Source of the DNA: CAZJFH01 sp964545205
GTDB lineage: Bacteria; Pseudomonadota; Alphaproteobacteria; Rhodospirillales; Magnetospirillaceae
Direction of reading: 5' to 3'
DNA length: 58,741 nucleotides
Assembly: GCA_964545205.1 (NCBI GenBank)
Contig: CAZJFH010000025.1
Location: 1-58,741 of the forward strand
Under the pieces are notes generated by a model. It saw only the letters and a program-made list of their open reading frames with translations, made no database searches and had not been told where the DNA came from. Positions 51,658 through 58,741 of the stretch are shown piece by piece. Every line of letters begins with the position of its first letter. Position 1 is the first letter of the stretch. The position numbers were made by a program, and so were the translations under genes.

Positions 51658-53532
51658 ATGACGCCCGACTTTCCGATCATGCCGGCGGCCCCCAGCCTCA
51701 CCCGGACCGGGCGCCGTCGCCATCCGGCCGTCATGCCGTCAGGTCCGGGGCTGGACCCCGTCTGGGCCGGCATGATCGAGGCGCTCGACTTCGCCTTCCA
51801 GCCCATCGTCAACATCCATACCGGCCGCTGCTTCGGCTACGAGGCGCTGCTGCGCAACCACCGCGAGATCGGCTTCGAGACCGTCCCGGACTTCTTCGAC
51901 GCCTGTGTCGCGCGGGGGCAGCTGGCCGAGACCGACGCGGCGCTGCACGGCAAGGCGCTGGCGAAGTTCGCCGGTCTCGCCCACCACCAGCGCTGCAAGC
52001 TGTTCCTGAACGTCGACAACCGTGCCCTCGCCCAGGGCTTCGACGGCGAGCGCCTGCGGACGCTGTCGAACGACCATGGCGTCGCCGAGGGCAACCTGTT
52101 CCTGGAGATATCGGAGCGGCACCCGGTCGGCATGCCGGCCGAGGCGAGCACCGTGCTGCGCCGGCTGAAGGGCCACGGCTTCAAGCTGGCGGTCGACGAT
52201 TTCGGCACCGGGTTCTCGGGCTTGCAGATGCTGTACTTCGCCGAGCCCGACATCCTGAAGATCGACCGCTTCTTCATCAGCGACATCTCGACCGATTCCA
52301 AAAAAAAGCTGTTCCTGTCGAAGATCGTCAACATCGCCCACCTGCTGGGCGCCGTCGTCGTCGCCGAGGGCGTCGAGACCGAGCAGGAATACTTCGTGTG
52401 CAAGGACATCGGCTGCGATCTGGTGCAGGGCTATCTGGTGCAGCGGCCGACCTGCCGCATCGAGGACCTGCAGCCCCAGTATTCGGCGATCGAGGCGCTG
52501 GCGCGGCGCGAGCGCCGCGGCCACGACGGCGATCAGAAGATGATCCGCGGCCGCGTCGAGGCGATCGCCCCGATCAGCGTCGATGCCGACATGCTCGAGG
52601 TCTTCGACCGCTTCCGCGCCGACAAGACCGCCACCTTCTTCCCCGTCGTCGACGGCGGCGGCGAGCCGCTGGGCATCGTCCGCGAGCGCGATCTGAAGGA
52701 GTACACGTACTCGCTGTACGGGCGCGAGCTGATCAACAACCGCGCCTACGGCCGGCGGCTCGGGCACTTCGTCACCCGCTGCCCCATCGTCGACGTCAAT
52801 GCCGACGCCGACAGCATCCTGCAGGCGTTCTCGGCCACCGACGGCACCGAGGAAGGCATCGTCATCGTCGACGACATGCAGTATGTCGGATTCCTGTCGA
52901 CCCGCTCGCTGCTGCAGGTCATCAACGAAAAGAACCTGCAGGCGGCGCGCGATCAGAACCCGCTGACCCGGCTGCCCGGCAACAACCTGATTCACCAGTA
53001 TCTCAGCCGTGCGCTGCCGGACGCCGACAACGCCTACCGCCTGGCCTATTTCGACTTCGACAACTTCAAGCCGTTCAACGACAGGTACGGCTTCCGCATC
53101 GGCGACCGCGCGATCCTGCTGTTCGCCGAACTGCTGGCCAAGAAACTGCGCCGCGAGCAGGTGTTCGTGGCGCATGTCGGCGGCGACGACTTCTTCGCCG
53201 CGATGCGCGGCGGCGACGCCGCGGCGTTCGAGGCCGAGGTCGAGGCGCTGATCGCCCAGTTCGGGCACGACGTCGAGAGCTTCTACGACGAGGGCGCGCG
53301 CCGCGCCGGCGGCATCGTCGCCACCGACCGCGACGGCCGGCCGCGCCGCTTCCCGCTGCTCGGCGTCAGCGCGGCGCTGCTCCACCTGCCGCCCGGCCGG
53401 GCGGTGCTGACCACCGACGAGGTCGGCTGGGTCATCGCCGACCTGAAGAAGGCGGCCAAGGCCGCCGAGCGCCGCATCTGCAGCGCGGTGCTCCCGGTCG
53501 GCGCCGCGCCGGCCTGCCGCACGGTCGCCTGA
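51658..53532 (+). CDS. EAL-CBS-GGDEF cyclic-di-GMP signalling protein
   Basis: A 624-residue cytoplasmic protein with the EAL domain first (about 38-280), a CBS pair (about 300-435; FFPVVDGGGEPLGIVRERDL, EGIVIVDDMQYVGFLSTRSL), then GGDEF (about 450-600). The phosphodiesterase set is complete: YEALLRN, NVDNR, LEISER, VDDFGTG, LKIDRFF, AEGVETE, QGYLVQRP. The GGDEF signature is GGDDF at 508-512, acceptable for cyclase activity. CBS domains usually bind adenine nucleotides, so energy state could set the balance. The start is uncertain within the first 30 residues. Divergent from the PP2C operon. Confidence 0.93.
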   Translation: MTPDFPIMPAAPSLTRTGRRRHPAVMPSGPGLDPVWAGMIEALDFAFQPIVNIHTGRCFGYEALLRNHREIGFETVPDFFDACVARGQLAETDAALHGKALAKFAGLAHHQRCKLFLNVDNRALAQGFDGERLRTLSNDHGVAEGNLFLEISERHPVGMPAEASTVLRRLKGHGFKLAVDDFGTGFSGLQMLYFAEPDILKIDRFFISDISTDSKKKLFLSKIVNIAHLLGAVVVAEGVETEQEYFVCKDIGCDLVQGYLVQRPTCRIEDLQPQYSAIEALARRERRGHDGDQKMIRGRVEAIAPISVDADMLEVFDRFRADKTATFFPVVDGGGEPLGIVRERDLKEYTYSLYGRELINNRAYGRRLGHFVTRCPIVDVNADADSILQAFSATDGTEEGIVIVDDMQYVGFLSTRSLLQVINEKNLQAARDQNPLTRLPGNNLIHQYLSRALPDADNAYRLAYFDFDNFKPFNDRYGFRIGDRAILLFAELLAKKLRREQVFVAHVGGDDFFAAMRGGDAAAFEAEVEALIAQFGHDVESFYDEGARRAGGIVATDRDGRPRRFPLLGVSAALLHLPPGRAVLTTDEVGWVIADLKKAAKAAERRICSAVLPVGAAPACRTVA

Positions 53533-53610
53533 AGCCCGCCCTTGGCGCGACGCCGGCGGCGTGGTAAGCAGCAGGACGCGCCAAGCCCCCGTCGAGGCCC
53601 CCGTCGAGAC

Positions 53611-55161
53611 ATGACCCTCGCCCGCGCCATCGCCACCGTCGGCGGCTTCACGATGATCAGTCGGGCAACCGGTTTCGCCCGCGACATCATGATCGCGAGC
53701 TTCCTCGGCGCTGGCGTGGTCGCCGACGCGTTCTTCGTGGCGTTCAAGTTTCCCAACCTGTTCCGGCGCCTGTTCGCCGAGGGCGCGTTCTCCGCCGCCT
53801 TCGTGCCGCTCTATGCCGGCCTGGTCGAAAGCGAGGGCGCCGAGGAGGGCCGCGCGTTCGCCGAGCAGGCCTTCGCGGTTCTGACCTGGAGCCTGGTGGC
53901 GCTGGTCGCCACCTTCGAGGTGGTCATGCCCTGGGCGATGTTCGCCTTCGCGCCGGGCTTCGCGGCGGTGCCGGGCAAGATCGAGCTGGCGACCGAGCTC
54001 ACCCGCATCACCTTTCCCTACCTGCTGTTCATCTCGCTGGTGTCGCTGCAGGGCGGCATCCTGAATTCGCTGGGCCGCTTCGCCGCCGCGGCGGCGACGC
54101 CGATCCTGCTCAATCTCAGCCTGATGGCGTCGCTGCTGGCGCTGGTCCCCTACACCGAGACGCCCGGCCATGCCCTGGCCTGGGGCACGACGCTGGCCGG
54201 CCTGGCGCAGTTCCTGTGGCTGTGGGTCAGCATCCGCCGCGCCGGGGTGAGGCTGCGGCTGCGGCCGCCGCGGCTGTCGCCGCGCGTGAAACTGCTGCTC
54301 AGGCGCATCGTGCCGGGCGCCGTCGGCGCCGGCATGTACCAGATCAACCTGCTGGTCGACACCATCGTCGCCTCGCTGGTCGGCACCGGCGCGGTGTCGT
54401 TCCTCTACTACGCCGACCGCGTCAACCAGCTTCCGCTCGGCGTCGTCGGCACGGCGGTGGGGACGGCGTTGCTGCCGATCCTCAGCCGCCAGCTTCGCGC
54501 CGGCGACGTCGCGGCGGCGCAGCACAGCCAGAACCGGACGCTGGAATTCGCGCTGCTGCTGACGCTGCCGGCGGCGGCGGCGCTGCTGGTGGTGGCCTGG
54601 CCGGTGATCAGCGTGCTGTTCATGCGCGGCGCGTTCGGCGTCGCGGAGGCGCAGGCCACCGCGGCGGCGCTGGCCGCCTTCGCCCTCGGCCTGCCGGCCA
54701 ACGTGCTGGTCAAGGTGCTGGCCCCCGGCTTCTTCGCCCGCGAGGACACGGCGACGCCGGTCAAGATCGCCGCCGTGGCGATGGTCGTCAACATCGCGGT
54801 CATGCTGGTCCTGATGGGGCCGCTGGAGCATGTCGGCATCGCCCTGGCGACCAGCGTCGCCGCCTGGGTCAATGCCGGGCTGCTGGCGATCGTGCTCAGG
54901 CGGCGCGGATTCCTGGCGCTCGACGCCCGGCTGCGCCGGCGCGCGCCGCGCATCCTGGCCGCCGCCGTGCTCAACGCCGCCTGGCTATGGTGGGTGGTGG
55001 CGGCGTTCCCCGGCCTGTGGGTCGGGCCGATCTGGCAGCGCGGCGGCGCGCTGGCGGCGCTGGTCGCCGCCGGCATCCTCGCCTTCGCGGTGCTGGTGCT
55101 GGCGCTGCGCGGCACCAGCCTCGACGACCTCCGCACTTTCCGCAAGCGCCGCGCCGCTTGA
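53611..55161 (+). CDS. murJ: Lipid II flippase MurJ
   Basis: Moves lipid II across the inner membrane for cell-wall synthesis. The 516-residue protein has about 14 membrane helices of the MOP superfamily. Motifs include TMISRATGFARDIMIASFLGAG at the N-terminus (shown here in part), FKFPNLFRRLFAEGAFSAAF, AGMYQINLLVDTIVASLV and FFAREDTATPVKIA. These match MurJ, not other exporters. The start MTLARAIATVGG was chosen over upstream in-frame sequence with no similarity. trpS follows after 51 bases, a common alphaproteobacterial pair. Confidence 0.95.
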   Translation: MTLARAIATVGGFTMISRATGFARDIMIASFLGAGVVADAFFVAFKFPNLFRRLFAEGAFSAAFVPLYAGLVESEGAEEGRAFAEQAFAVLTWSLVALVATFEVVMPWAMFAFAPGFAAVPGKIELATELTRITFPYLLFISLVSLQGGILNSLGRFAAAAATPILLNLSLMASLLALVPYTETPGHALAWGTTLAGLAQFLWLWVSIRRAGVRLRLRPPRLSPRVKLLLRRIVPGAVGAGMYQINLLVDTIVASLVGTGAVSFLYYADRVNQLPLGVVGTAVGTALLPILSRQLRAGDVAAAQHSQNRTLEFALLLTLPAAAALLVVAWPVISVLFMRGAFGVAEAQATAAALAAFALGLPANVLVKVLAPGFFAREDTATPVKIAAVAMVVNIAVMLVLMGPLEHVGIALATSVAAWVNAGLLAIVLRRRGFLALDARLRRRAPRILAAAVLNAAWLWWVVAAFPGLWVGPIWQRGGALAALVAAGILAFAVLVLALRGTSLDDLRTFRKRRAA

Positions 55162-55212
55162 CCGCGGGGCCGTTGTCGGTTTACCTCCGCGGGTCATCCT
55201 GGAGACTGAGGC

Positions 55213-56211
55213 ATGAACCGCATCTTCTCGGGCGTCCAGCCCACCGGCAACCTGCATCTCGGCAACTATCTCGGCGCCATCCGCAACTGGGTGCGGTTGC
55301 AGGGCGACTACGAGTGCATCTTCTGCATGGTCGACATGCATGCGATCACCGTGTGGCAGGACCCGGCCGAACTGCGCCGCAACACCCGCGAGGTGGCGGC
55401 CGGCATGATCGCCGCCGGCGTCGATCCGAAGAAGAACATCCTGTTCAACCAGAGCCAGGTCCCCGCGCACGCCGAGCTGGCCTGGGTGTTCAACTGCATC
55501 GCCCGCCTGGGCTGGCTCAACCGCATGACCCAGTTCAAGGAGAAGGCCGGCAAGCACCGCGAGAACGCCTCGGTCGGGCTGTACGCCTATCCCAACCTGA
55601 TGGCCGCCGACATCCTGGCCTACAAGGCGACGCACGTGCCGGTCGGCGAGGACCAGAAGCAGCATCTGGAACTGACCCGCGACATCGCCCAGAAGTTCAA
55701 CGTCGACTACGAGGTCGAGTTCTTCCCGCTGCCCGAGCCGCTGATCTTCGGCGCCGCCACCCGCGTGATGTCCTTGCGCGACGGCACCCGGAAGATGTCG
55801 AAGTCCGAGGAGTCGGACTACTCGCGCATCAACATGACCGACGACGCCGACACGATCGCCTTGAAGATCCGCAAGGCCAAGACCGATCCCGAGCCGCTGC
55901 CCGAGACCGTCGAGGGCCTGGAGAGCCGCCCCGAGGCCGCCAACCTGGTTGGCATCTACGCCGCCCTGCAGGACATCGGCCGCGAAGAGGCGATCGCGCG
56001 GATCGGCGGCAAGGCGTTCTCGGCCTTCAAGCAGGACCTGACCGAGCTGATGGTCGCCACGCTGGGGCCGATCAACGCCGAGATGAAGCGGCTGATGGAC
56101 GATCCGGCGCAGATCGACGCCGTGCTCAAGGACGGCGGCGAACGCGCCCGCGCCCTGGCGGCGCCGGTCCTGGCCGAGGTCTACGACATCGTCGGCTTCC
56201 TGCGGCCGTGA
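55213..56211 (+). CDS. trpS: Tryptophanyl-tRNA synthetase
   Basis: Class I aminoacyl-tRNA synthetase charging tRNA-Trp. In 332 residues the HIGH motif appears as SGVQPTGNLHLGNYLGAIRN and the KMSKS loop as DGTRKMSKSEESDYSRI. QSQVPAHAELAWVFNCIARLGWLNRMTQFK and YPNLMAADILAYKATHVPVG are the tryptophan and dimer regions. Length is standard. It ends 8 bases before a palindromic terminator that also serves ccmI. Confidence 0.97.
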   Translation: MNRIFSGVQPTGNLHLGNYLGAIRNWVRLQGDYECIFCMVDMHAITVWQDPAELRRNTREVAAGMIAAGVDPKKNILFNQSQVPAHAELAWVFNCIARLGWLNRMTQFKEKAGKHRENASVGLYAYPNLMAADILAYKATHVPVGEDQKQHLELTRDIAQKFNVDYEVEFFPLPEPLIFGAATRVMSLRDGTRKMSKSEESDYSRINMTDDADTIALKIRKAKTDPEPLPETVEGLESRPEAANLVGIYAALQDIGREEAIARIGGKAFSAFKQDLTELMVATLGPINAEMKRLMDDPAQIDAVLKDGGERARALAAPVLAEVYDIVGFLRP

Positions 56212-56219
56212 TCGAAGAG

Positions 56220-56247
56220 CCCCCTCTCCCGCCGGCGGGAGAGGGGG
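56220..56247. terminator. Bidirectional palindromic terminator between trpS and ccmI
   Basis: ccccctctcccgcc (56220-56233) and ggcgggagaggggg (56234-56247) are a perfect 14-bp inverted repeat between two convergent genes. Same repeat family as 29942-29969. Confidence 0.75.
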
Positions 56248-56253
56248 CGGTCC

Positions 56254-57636
56254 TCAGCTTCCCAGACTGTCGATCTGCTGCTGCATGCCGGCGCGTTCCG
56301 GCGAGTTCTCGGGCAACTGGTCGCGCAGCCGCGTCCACAGGGCGCGGGCTTCCGCCTTGCGGCCGGCCTGGGCCTCGGCGACGCCGAGATAATAGAGGGC
56401 GTCGCGGTTGTCGGCGTCGAGCGCCAGCACCTCGCGCAGGACCTCGACGAATTCCGCCGGCAGCTCGTCGCCGCCGCCCGGCACCTTGGCCAGCAGCACG
56501 TCGGCATAGGCCAGCTTGAGGTCGACGTCGGACGGCTTCAGCTCGATGGCCTTGGCATAGGCCTGCTCGGCGAGATCGTACTTCTGCTGCACCCGGTAGG
56601 CGCGGCCCAGCTTGGCCCAGCCCTCGGGGTCGTTCGGGCTCTCCTTCAGGCGCGCGGCGAGGCCGTCGATCATGCCCTGGATCATCGCCTGCTGGTCGGC
56701 GGTGGTGCCCGCCATGCCCGGCGGGGCGGCCGTGCCGCCGCCTTCGGCGAGCTGCGGCGGCTTCGGCTCCACGCTCGCCGGATCGATGCCGGCTTCGGCC
56801 GCGGCCTCGGCGATGCGCTCGCGCAGGCCGGCGACCCAGGCGGCGTCGGCCGGGGCCTCGCGCTCGAGGTCGCGCCAGATGGCGATGGCGCCGCGCATGT
56901 CGCCGGACTGCGCCTGCGCCATGCCGAGATAGAACCGCGCCCGCGGGTCGGTGGGATCGGCGCGCAGCGTGTCCTCGAAGGCGTTGATCGCCTCGGGAAC
57001 GATCTCGCCCTGGTTGGCGAAGATCAGCGTCTCGCCGAAGCCGGCCAGGAAATTGGGGTCGCGCACGCCGAGCGCGATGGCGCGGCGGTAGGCGTCGGCG
57101 GCCTGGCCGTAGCGGTCCAGCGCCTTGGCCGAGCGCGCCAGCATCATCCAGCCCTCGGCGTCGTCGGGCGTCTCCTTGAGGCGCTCGGCGAGGCCGTCGA
57201 CCAGTTCCGCCATCTGGTGCATCTGCTCCTGCAGGCCGTCGCTCGGGATGTCGCGGCTCGCGAACGGCTGGTCGGGCAGGCCCGGCCGGCCGAGGTCGGA
57301 ATAGACGATCACGGTGCCGACCGGCACCACCAGCGCGACGGCCAGCGCGGCGGCGAGGCGCCCGCCGCCGCCGCCGCCCTTGGCGCGGCGCTTGTCGCCG
57401 GCATCGGCGACGGCCAGCATGCGGCGCTTGATCTCTGTGCGCGCCGCCTCGGCCTGGGCGGCGGTCAGCAGGCCGCGGTCGAGGTCGGCGTCGACCTCGC
57501 GCAACTGGTCCTGGTAGACGGTGATGTCGTAGGCGGTGCGGTCGGGCGCGGTGTCGGCGCGGTTGCGCAGCAGCGGCCAGGCGGTGACGGCGACCGTGGC
57601 GAGCGCCAGGCCGGCGAAAACGAACCAGATCATCAT
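56254..57636 (-). CDS. ccmI: Cytochrome c maturation protein CcmI (CycH)
   Basis: Apocytochrome c chaperone of 460 residues that holds the apoprotein C-terminus for heme attachment. Two N-terminal membrane helices (MMIWFVFAGLALATVAVTAW and, near residue 95, LAAALAVALVVPVGTVIVYS) enclose a basic cytoplasmic loop with DQLREVDADLDRGLL, which is typical. The periplasmic part has TPR repeats in two groups (AEGWMMLARSAKALDRYGQA; PEGWAKLGRAYRVQQKYDLA), separated by a Pro/Gly linker. ATGA-type overlap with ccmH (57633-57636). It is the last gene of the ccmF-G-H-I run. Confidence 0.93.
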   Translation of the reverse strand: MMIWFVFAGLALATVAVTAWPLLRNRADTAPDRTAYDITVYQDQLREVDADLDRGLLTAAQAEAARTEIKRRMLAVADAGDKRRAKGGGGGGRLAAALAVALVVPVGTVIVYSDLGRPGLPDQPFASRDIPSDGLQEQMHQMAELVDGLAERLKETPDDAEGWMMLARSAKALDRYGQAADAYRRAIALGVRDPNFLAGFGETLIFANQGEIVPEAINAFEDTLRADPTDPRARFYLGMAQAQSGDMRGAIAIWRDLEREAPADAAWVAGLRERIAEAAAEAGIDPASVEPKPPQLAEGGGTAAPPGMAGTTADQQAMIQGMIDGLAARLKESPNDPEGWAKLGRAYRVQQKYDLAEQAYAKAIELKPSDVDLKLAYADVLLAKVPGGGDELPAEFVEVLREVLALDADNRDALYYLGVAEAQAGRKAEARALWTRLRDQLPENSPERAGMQQQIDSLGS

Positions 57637-58118
57637 GACGGCGGGTTGTCCCCGAGCAGCTTCTTCAGCCGGCGTTCCTCTTCGGCGGTCAGCCGGGCGG
57701 GCGGCGCCTCGGCCACCTCGTCGGGACGGCGGCGGAAATACATGAAATAGGCGACGATGCCGATGACGAACAGCACCGGCGGCCCGAACCACAGCGCGTA
57801 GGTGTAGCTCTTGAACGGCGGCGTCAGCAGCACGTAGTCGCCGTAGCGGGCGACGACGTAGTCGACCACCTCGGTGTTGCTGTCGCCGGCCTTCAGGCGC
57901 TCGCGCACGATGATGCGCAGGTCGCGCGCCAGCTCGGCGTCGGAATCGTCGATCGACTGGTTCTGGCAGACGACGCAGCGCAGATCCTTGCTGATCTCGC
58001 GGGCGCGCTCTTCCAGCGCCGGATCCTTCAGCATCTCGTCGGGGTTGACGGCGCCGGCCGGCGCCGCGAAGGTCGCGGCCGCCAGCAGGGCCGCGGCAAG
58101 GAAAGCTGTCGGCCTCAT
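57633..58118 (-). CDS. ccmH: Cytochrome c maturation protein CcmH (CcmL)
   Basis: Thiol-redox protein of 161 residues that reduces apocytochrome c cysteines. Signal peptide (1-23, ending APAGA), then the active-site motif LRCVVCQNQSIDDSDA (Cys48, Cys51), RERLKAGDSNTEVVDYVVARYGDYVLLTPP and one C-terminal membrane helix (ALWFGPPVLFVIGIVAYFMYF). It is the short form; the TPR part is supplied by CcmI. It overlaps ccmG by ATGA (58115-58118) and ccmI at the other end. Confidence 0.95.
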   Translation of the reverse strand: MRPTAFLAAALLAAATFAAPAGAVNPDEMLKDPALEERAREISKDLRCVVCQNQSIDDSDAELARDLRIIVRERLKAGDSNTEVVDYVVARYGDYVLLTPPFKSYTYALWFGPPVLFVIGIVAYFMYFRRRPDEVAEAPPARLTAEEERRLKKLLGDNPPS

Positions 58119-58681
58119 TGCTTCTTCAGCTCCTCGATCATCGGCAGCAGCTTGTCCTCCCAGACCTCGGGGGTGACCGGGCCGATGTGCTTGTAGCGGA
58201 CGTGGCCGCTCTTATCGACGATGAAGGTCTCGGGCGCGCCGGTGACGCCGAAGTCGATCGCCGCGTTGCTCACCGGCGGCCCGGCGTCCAGCCCGACGCG
58301 GGTGTAGGGATCGCCGTGGCGCTTGAGCCAGCGGCCGCCGTCGGCCGGGTCCTTTTCGTTCCAGTCGATGCCGTGGACCGGGACGATGCCGCTGTTGTTG
58401 ATCTCCAGCAGCATCGGGTGCTCGGCCAGGCAGGCCACGCACCACGAGCCGAAGATGTTGACCAGCGACACCTGGCCGGTGATGTGCTCGGTCTTCAGCC
58501 CGACCTCGTCGCGGCCGGGCACGCCGGGCAGGTTGAGCTCGGGGATCGGCCGATCGATCAGCACCGACGGGATGGTCTTCGGGTCGAAGTCGCCGGTGCC
58601 GGTGCGCCAGAGCTGGTAGCCCATGACTCCGGCCAGTCCGACGAAGACCAGCACCGGCAGGATGAACATCAGTCGCTTCAT
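58115..58681 (-). CDS. ccmG: Thiol:disulfide interchange protein CcmG/DsbE
   Basis: Membrane-anchored thioredoxin of 188 residues that supplies reducing power for apocytochrome c. One N-terminal helix (about 4-23), the active site WCVAC with Cys81 and Cys84 in NIFGSWCVACLAEHPMLL, and the cis-proline region with the CcmG-specific acidic GIDWNEKDPADGGRWLKRHG. VTGAPETFIVDKSGHVRYKHIG is also typical. TAGGA lies before the ATG. It receives electrons from a CcdA/DsbD-type protein, of which one is encoded at 20.2-22.3 kb. Confidence 0.96.
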   Translation of the reverse strand: MKRLMFILPVLVFVGLAGVMGYQLWRTGTGDFDPKTIPSVLIDRPIPELNLPGVPGRDEVGLKTEHITGQVSLVNIFGSWCVACLAEHPMLLEINNSGIVPVHGIDWNEKDPADGGRWLKRHGDPYTRVGLDAGPPVSNAAIDFGVTGAPETFIVDKSGHVRYKHIGPVTPEVWEDKLLPMIEELKKQ

Positions 58682-58688
58682 CGTCGTC

Positions 58689-58741
58689 CTACTCCGCGGC
58701 CTGCATCGCCTGTCGGGCGGCCCGCCGGGCCGGGGCGCCGA
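58689..58741 (-). CDS. ccmF: Probable C-terminal end of CcmF (partial)
   Basis: The last 16 codons before a TAG read GAPARRAARQAMQAAE, an Ala/Arg-rich tail like those of alphaproteobacterial CcmF. The assignment rests mainly on the conserved order ccmF-ccmG-ccmH-ccmI; only a few residues are in the window. Confidence 0.5.
   Translation of the reverse strand, partial: GAPARRAARQAMQAAE

Overview
The window is very GC-rich (roughly 70% by eye), densely coded chromosomal DNA. It looks like an alphaproteobacterium, probably of the Rhodospirillales type. The evidence is a CcrM-type GANTC methyltransferase, a complete ethylmalonyl-CoA cluster (ecm, ccr, mcd), system I cytochrome c maturation genes, the rplU-rpmA-obgE-proB-proA-nadD-rsfS-rlmH order, thrC beside an M16 peptidase, and GC-rich palindromic intergenic repeats of the kind common in this class. 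No rRNA, tRNA, CRISPR array, insertion sequence or prophage was recognised.

Layout. 1-2.5 kb: end of dnaK, dnaJ, a repeat-rich spacer, then rlmH. 2.5-8.5 kb (minus strand): the conserved ribosome, GTPase and proline cluster, with a ParDE-like toxin-antitoxin pair inserted between proA and nadD. 8.5-12.5 kb: a LysR regulator divergent from wrbA and a pirin gene, then an algal-type vanadium haloperoxidase. 12.6-25 kb: housekeeping metabolism and envelope genes (aminotransferase, ElbB, M32 carboxypeptidase, thrC, M16 peptidase, YqgE, a DsbD/ScsB-like protein, peroxiredoxin, CPA2 antiporter, rnhB). 25.2-30 kb: ccrM behind four clustered GANTC sites, two small lipoproteins, a large MscS channel and an ArsC-like protein. 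30-38.3 kb: divergent ecm and ccr-mcd, then fabI and an ATM1-type ABC exporter. 38.3-41 kb: a more AT-rich, accessory-looking stretch with a candidate structured RNA, a radical SAM protein and a Fic/antitoxin pair. 41-44.8 kb: a TauE-like membrane protein, Sco, CobB, a YcgN-like protein and a YgjP-like protease. 44.9-51.5 kb (minus strand): one tightly packed operon of PP2C phosphatase, RsbW-like kinase, STAS protein, MlaE, MlaF, MlaD, a transport lipoprotein and an RNA methyltransferase. 51.6-58.7 kb: an EAL-CBS-GGDEF protein, murJ, trpS, then ccmI, ccmH, ccmG and the end of ccmF.

How the genes fit together. ecm, ccr and mcd encode three characteristic steps of the ethylmalonyl-CoA route for assimilating acetyl-CoA; Ecm needs cobalamin, and cobB nearby makes a cobalamin precursor. 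The most unusual arrangement is a complete partner-switching module (phosphatase, kinase, STAS antagonist) translationally coupled to an Mla-type lipid transporter. The STAS gene sits directly before mlaE, where a MlaB-like subunit would fit, which suggests that lipid traffic may be controlled by serine phosphorylation. The ccrM promoter carries its own methylation sites, as expected for cell-cycle feedback. Palindromic repeats built around a CCCTCTCCCGC core separate many transcription units and in one place have become part of a coding end and a ribosome binding site.
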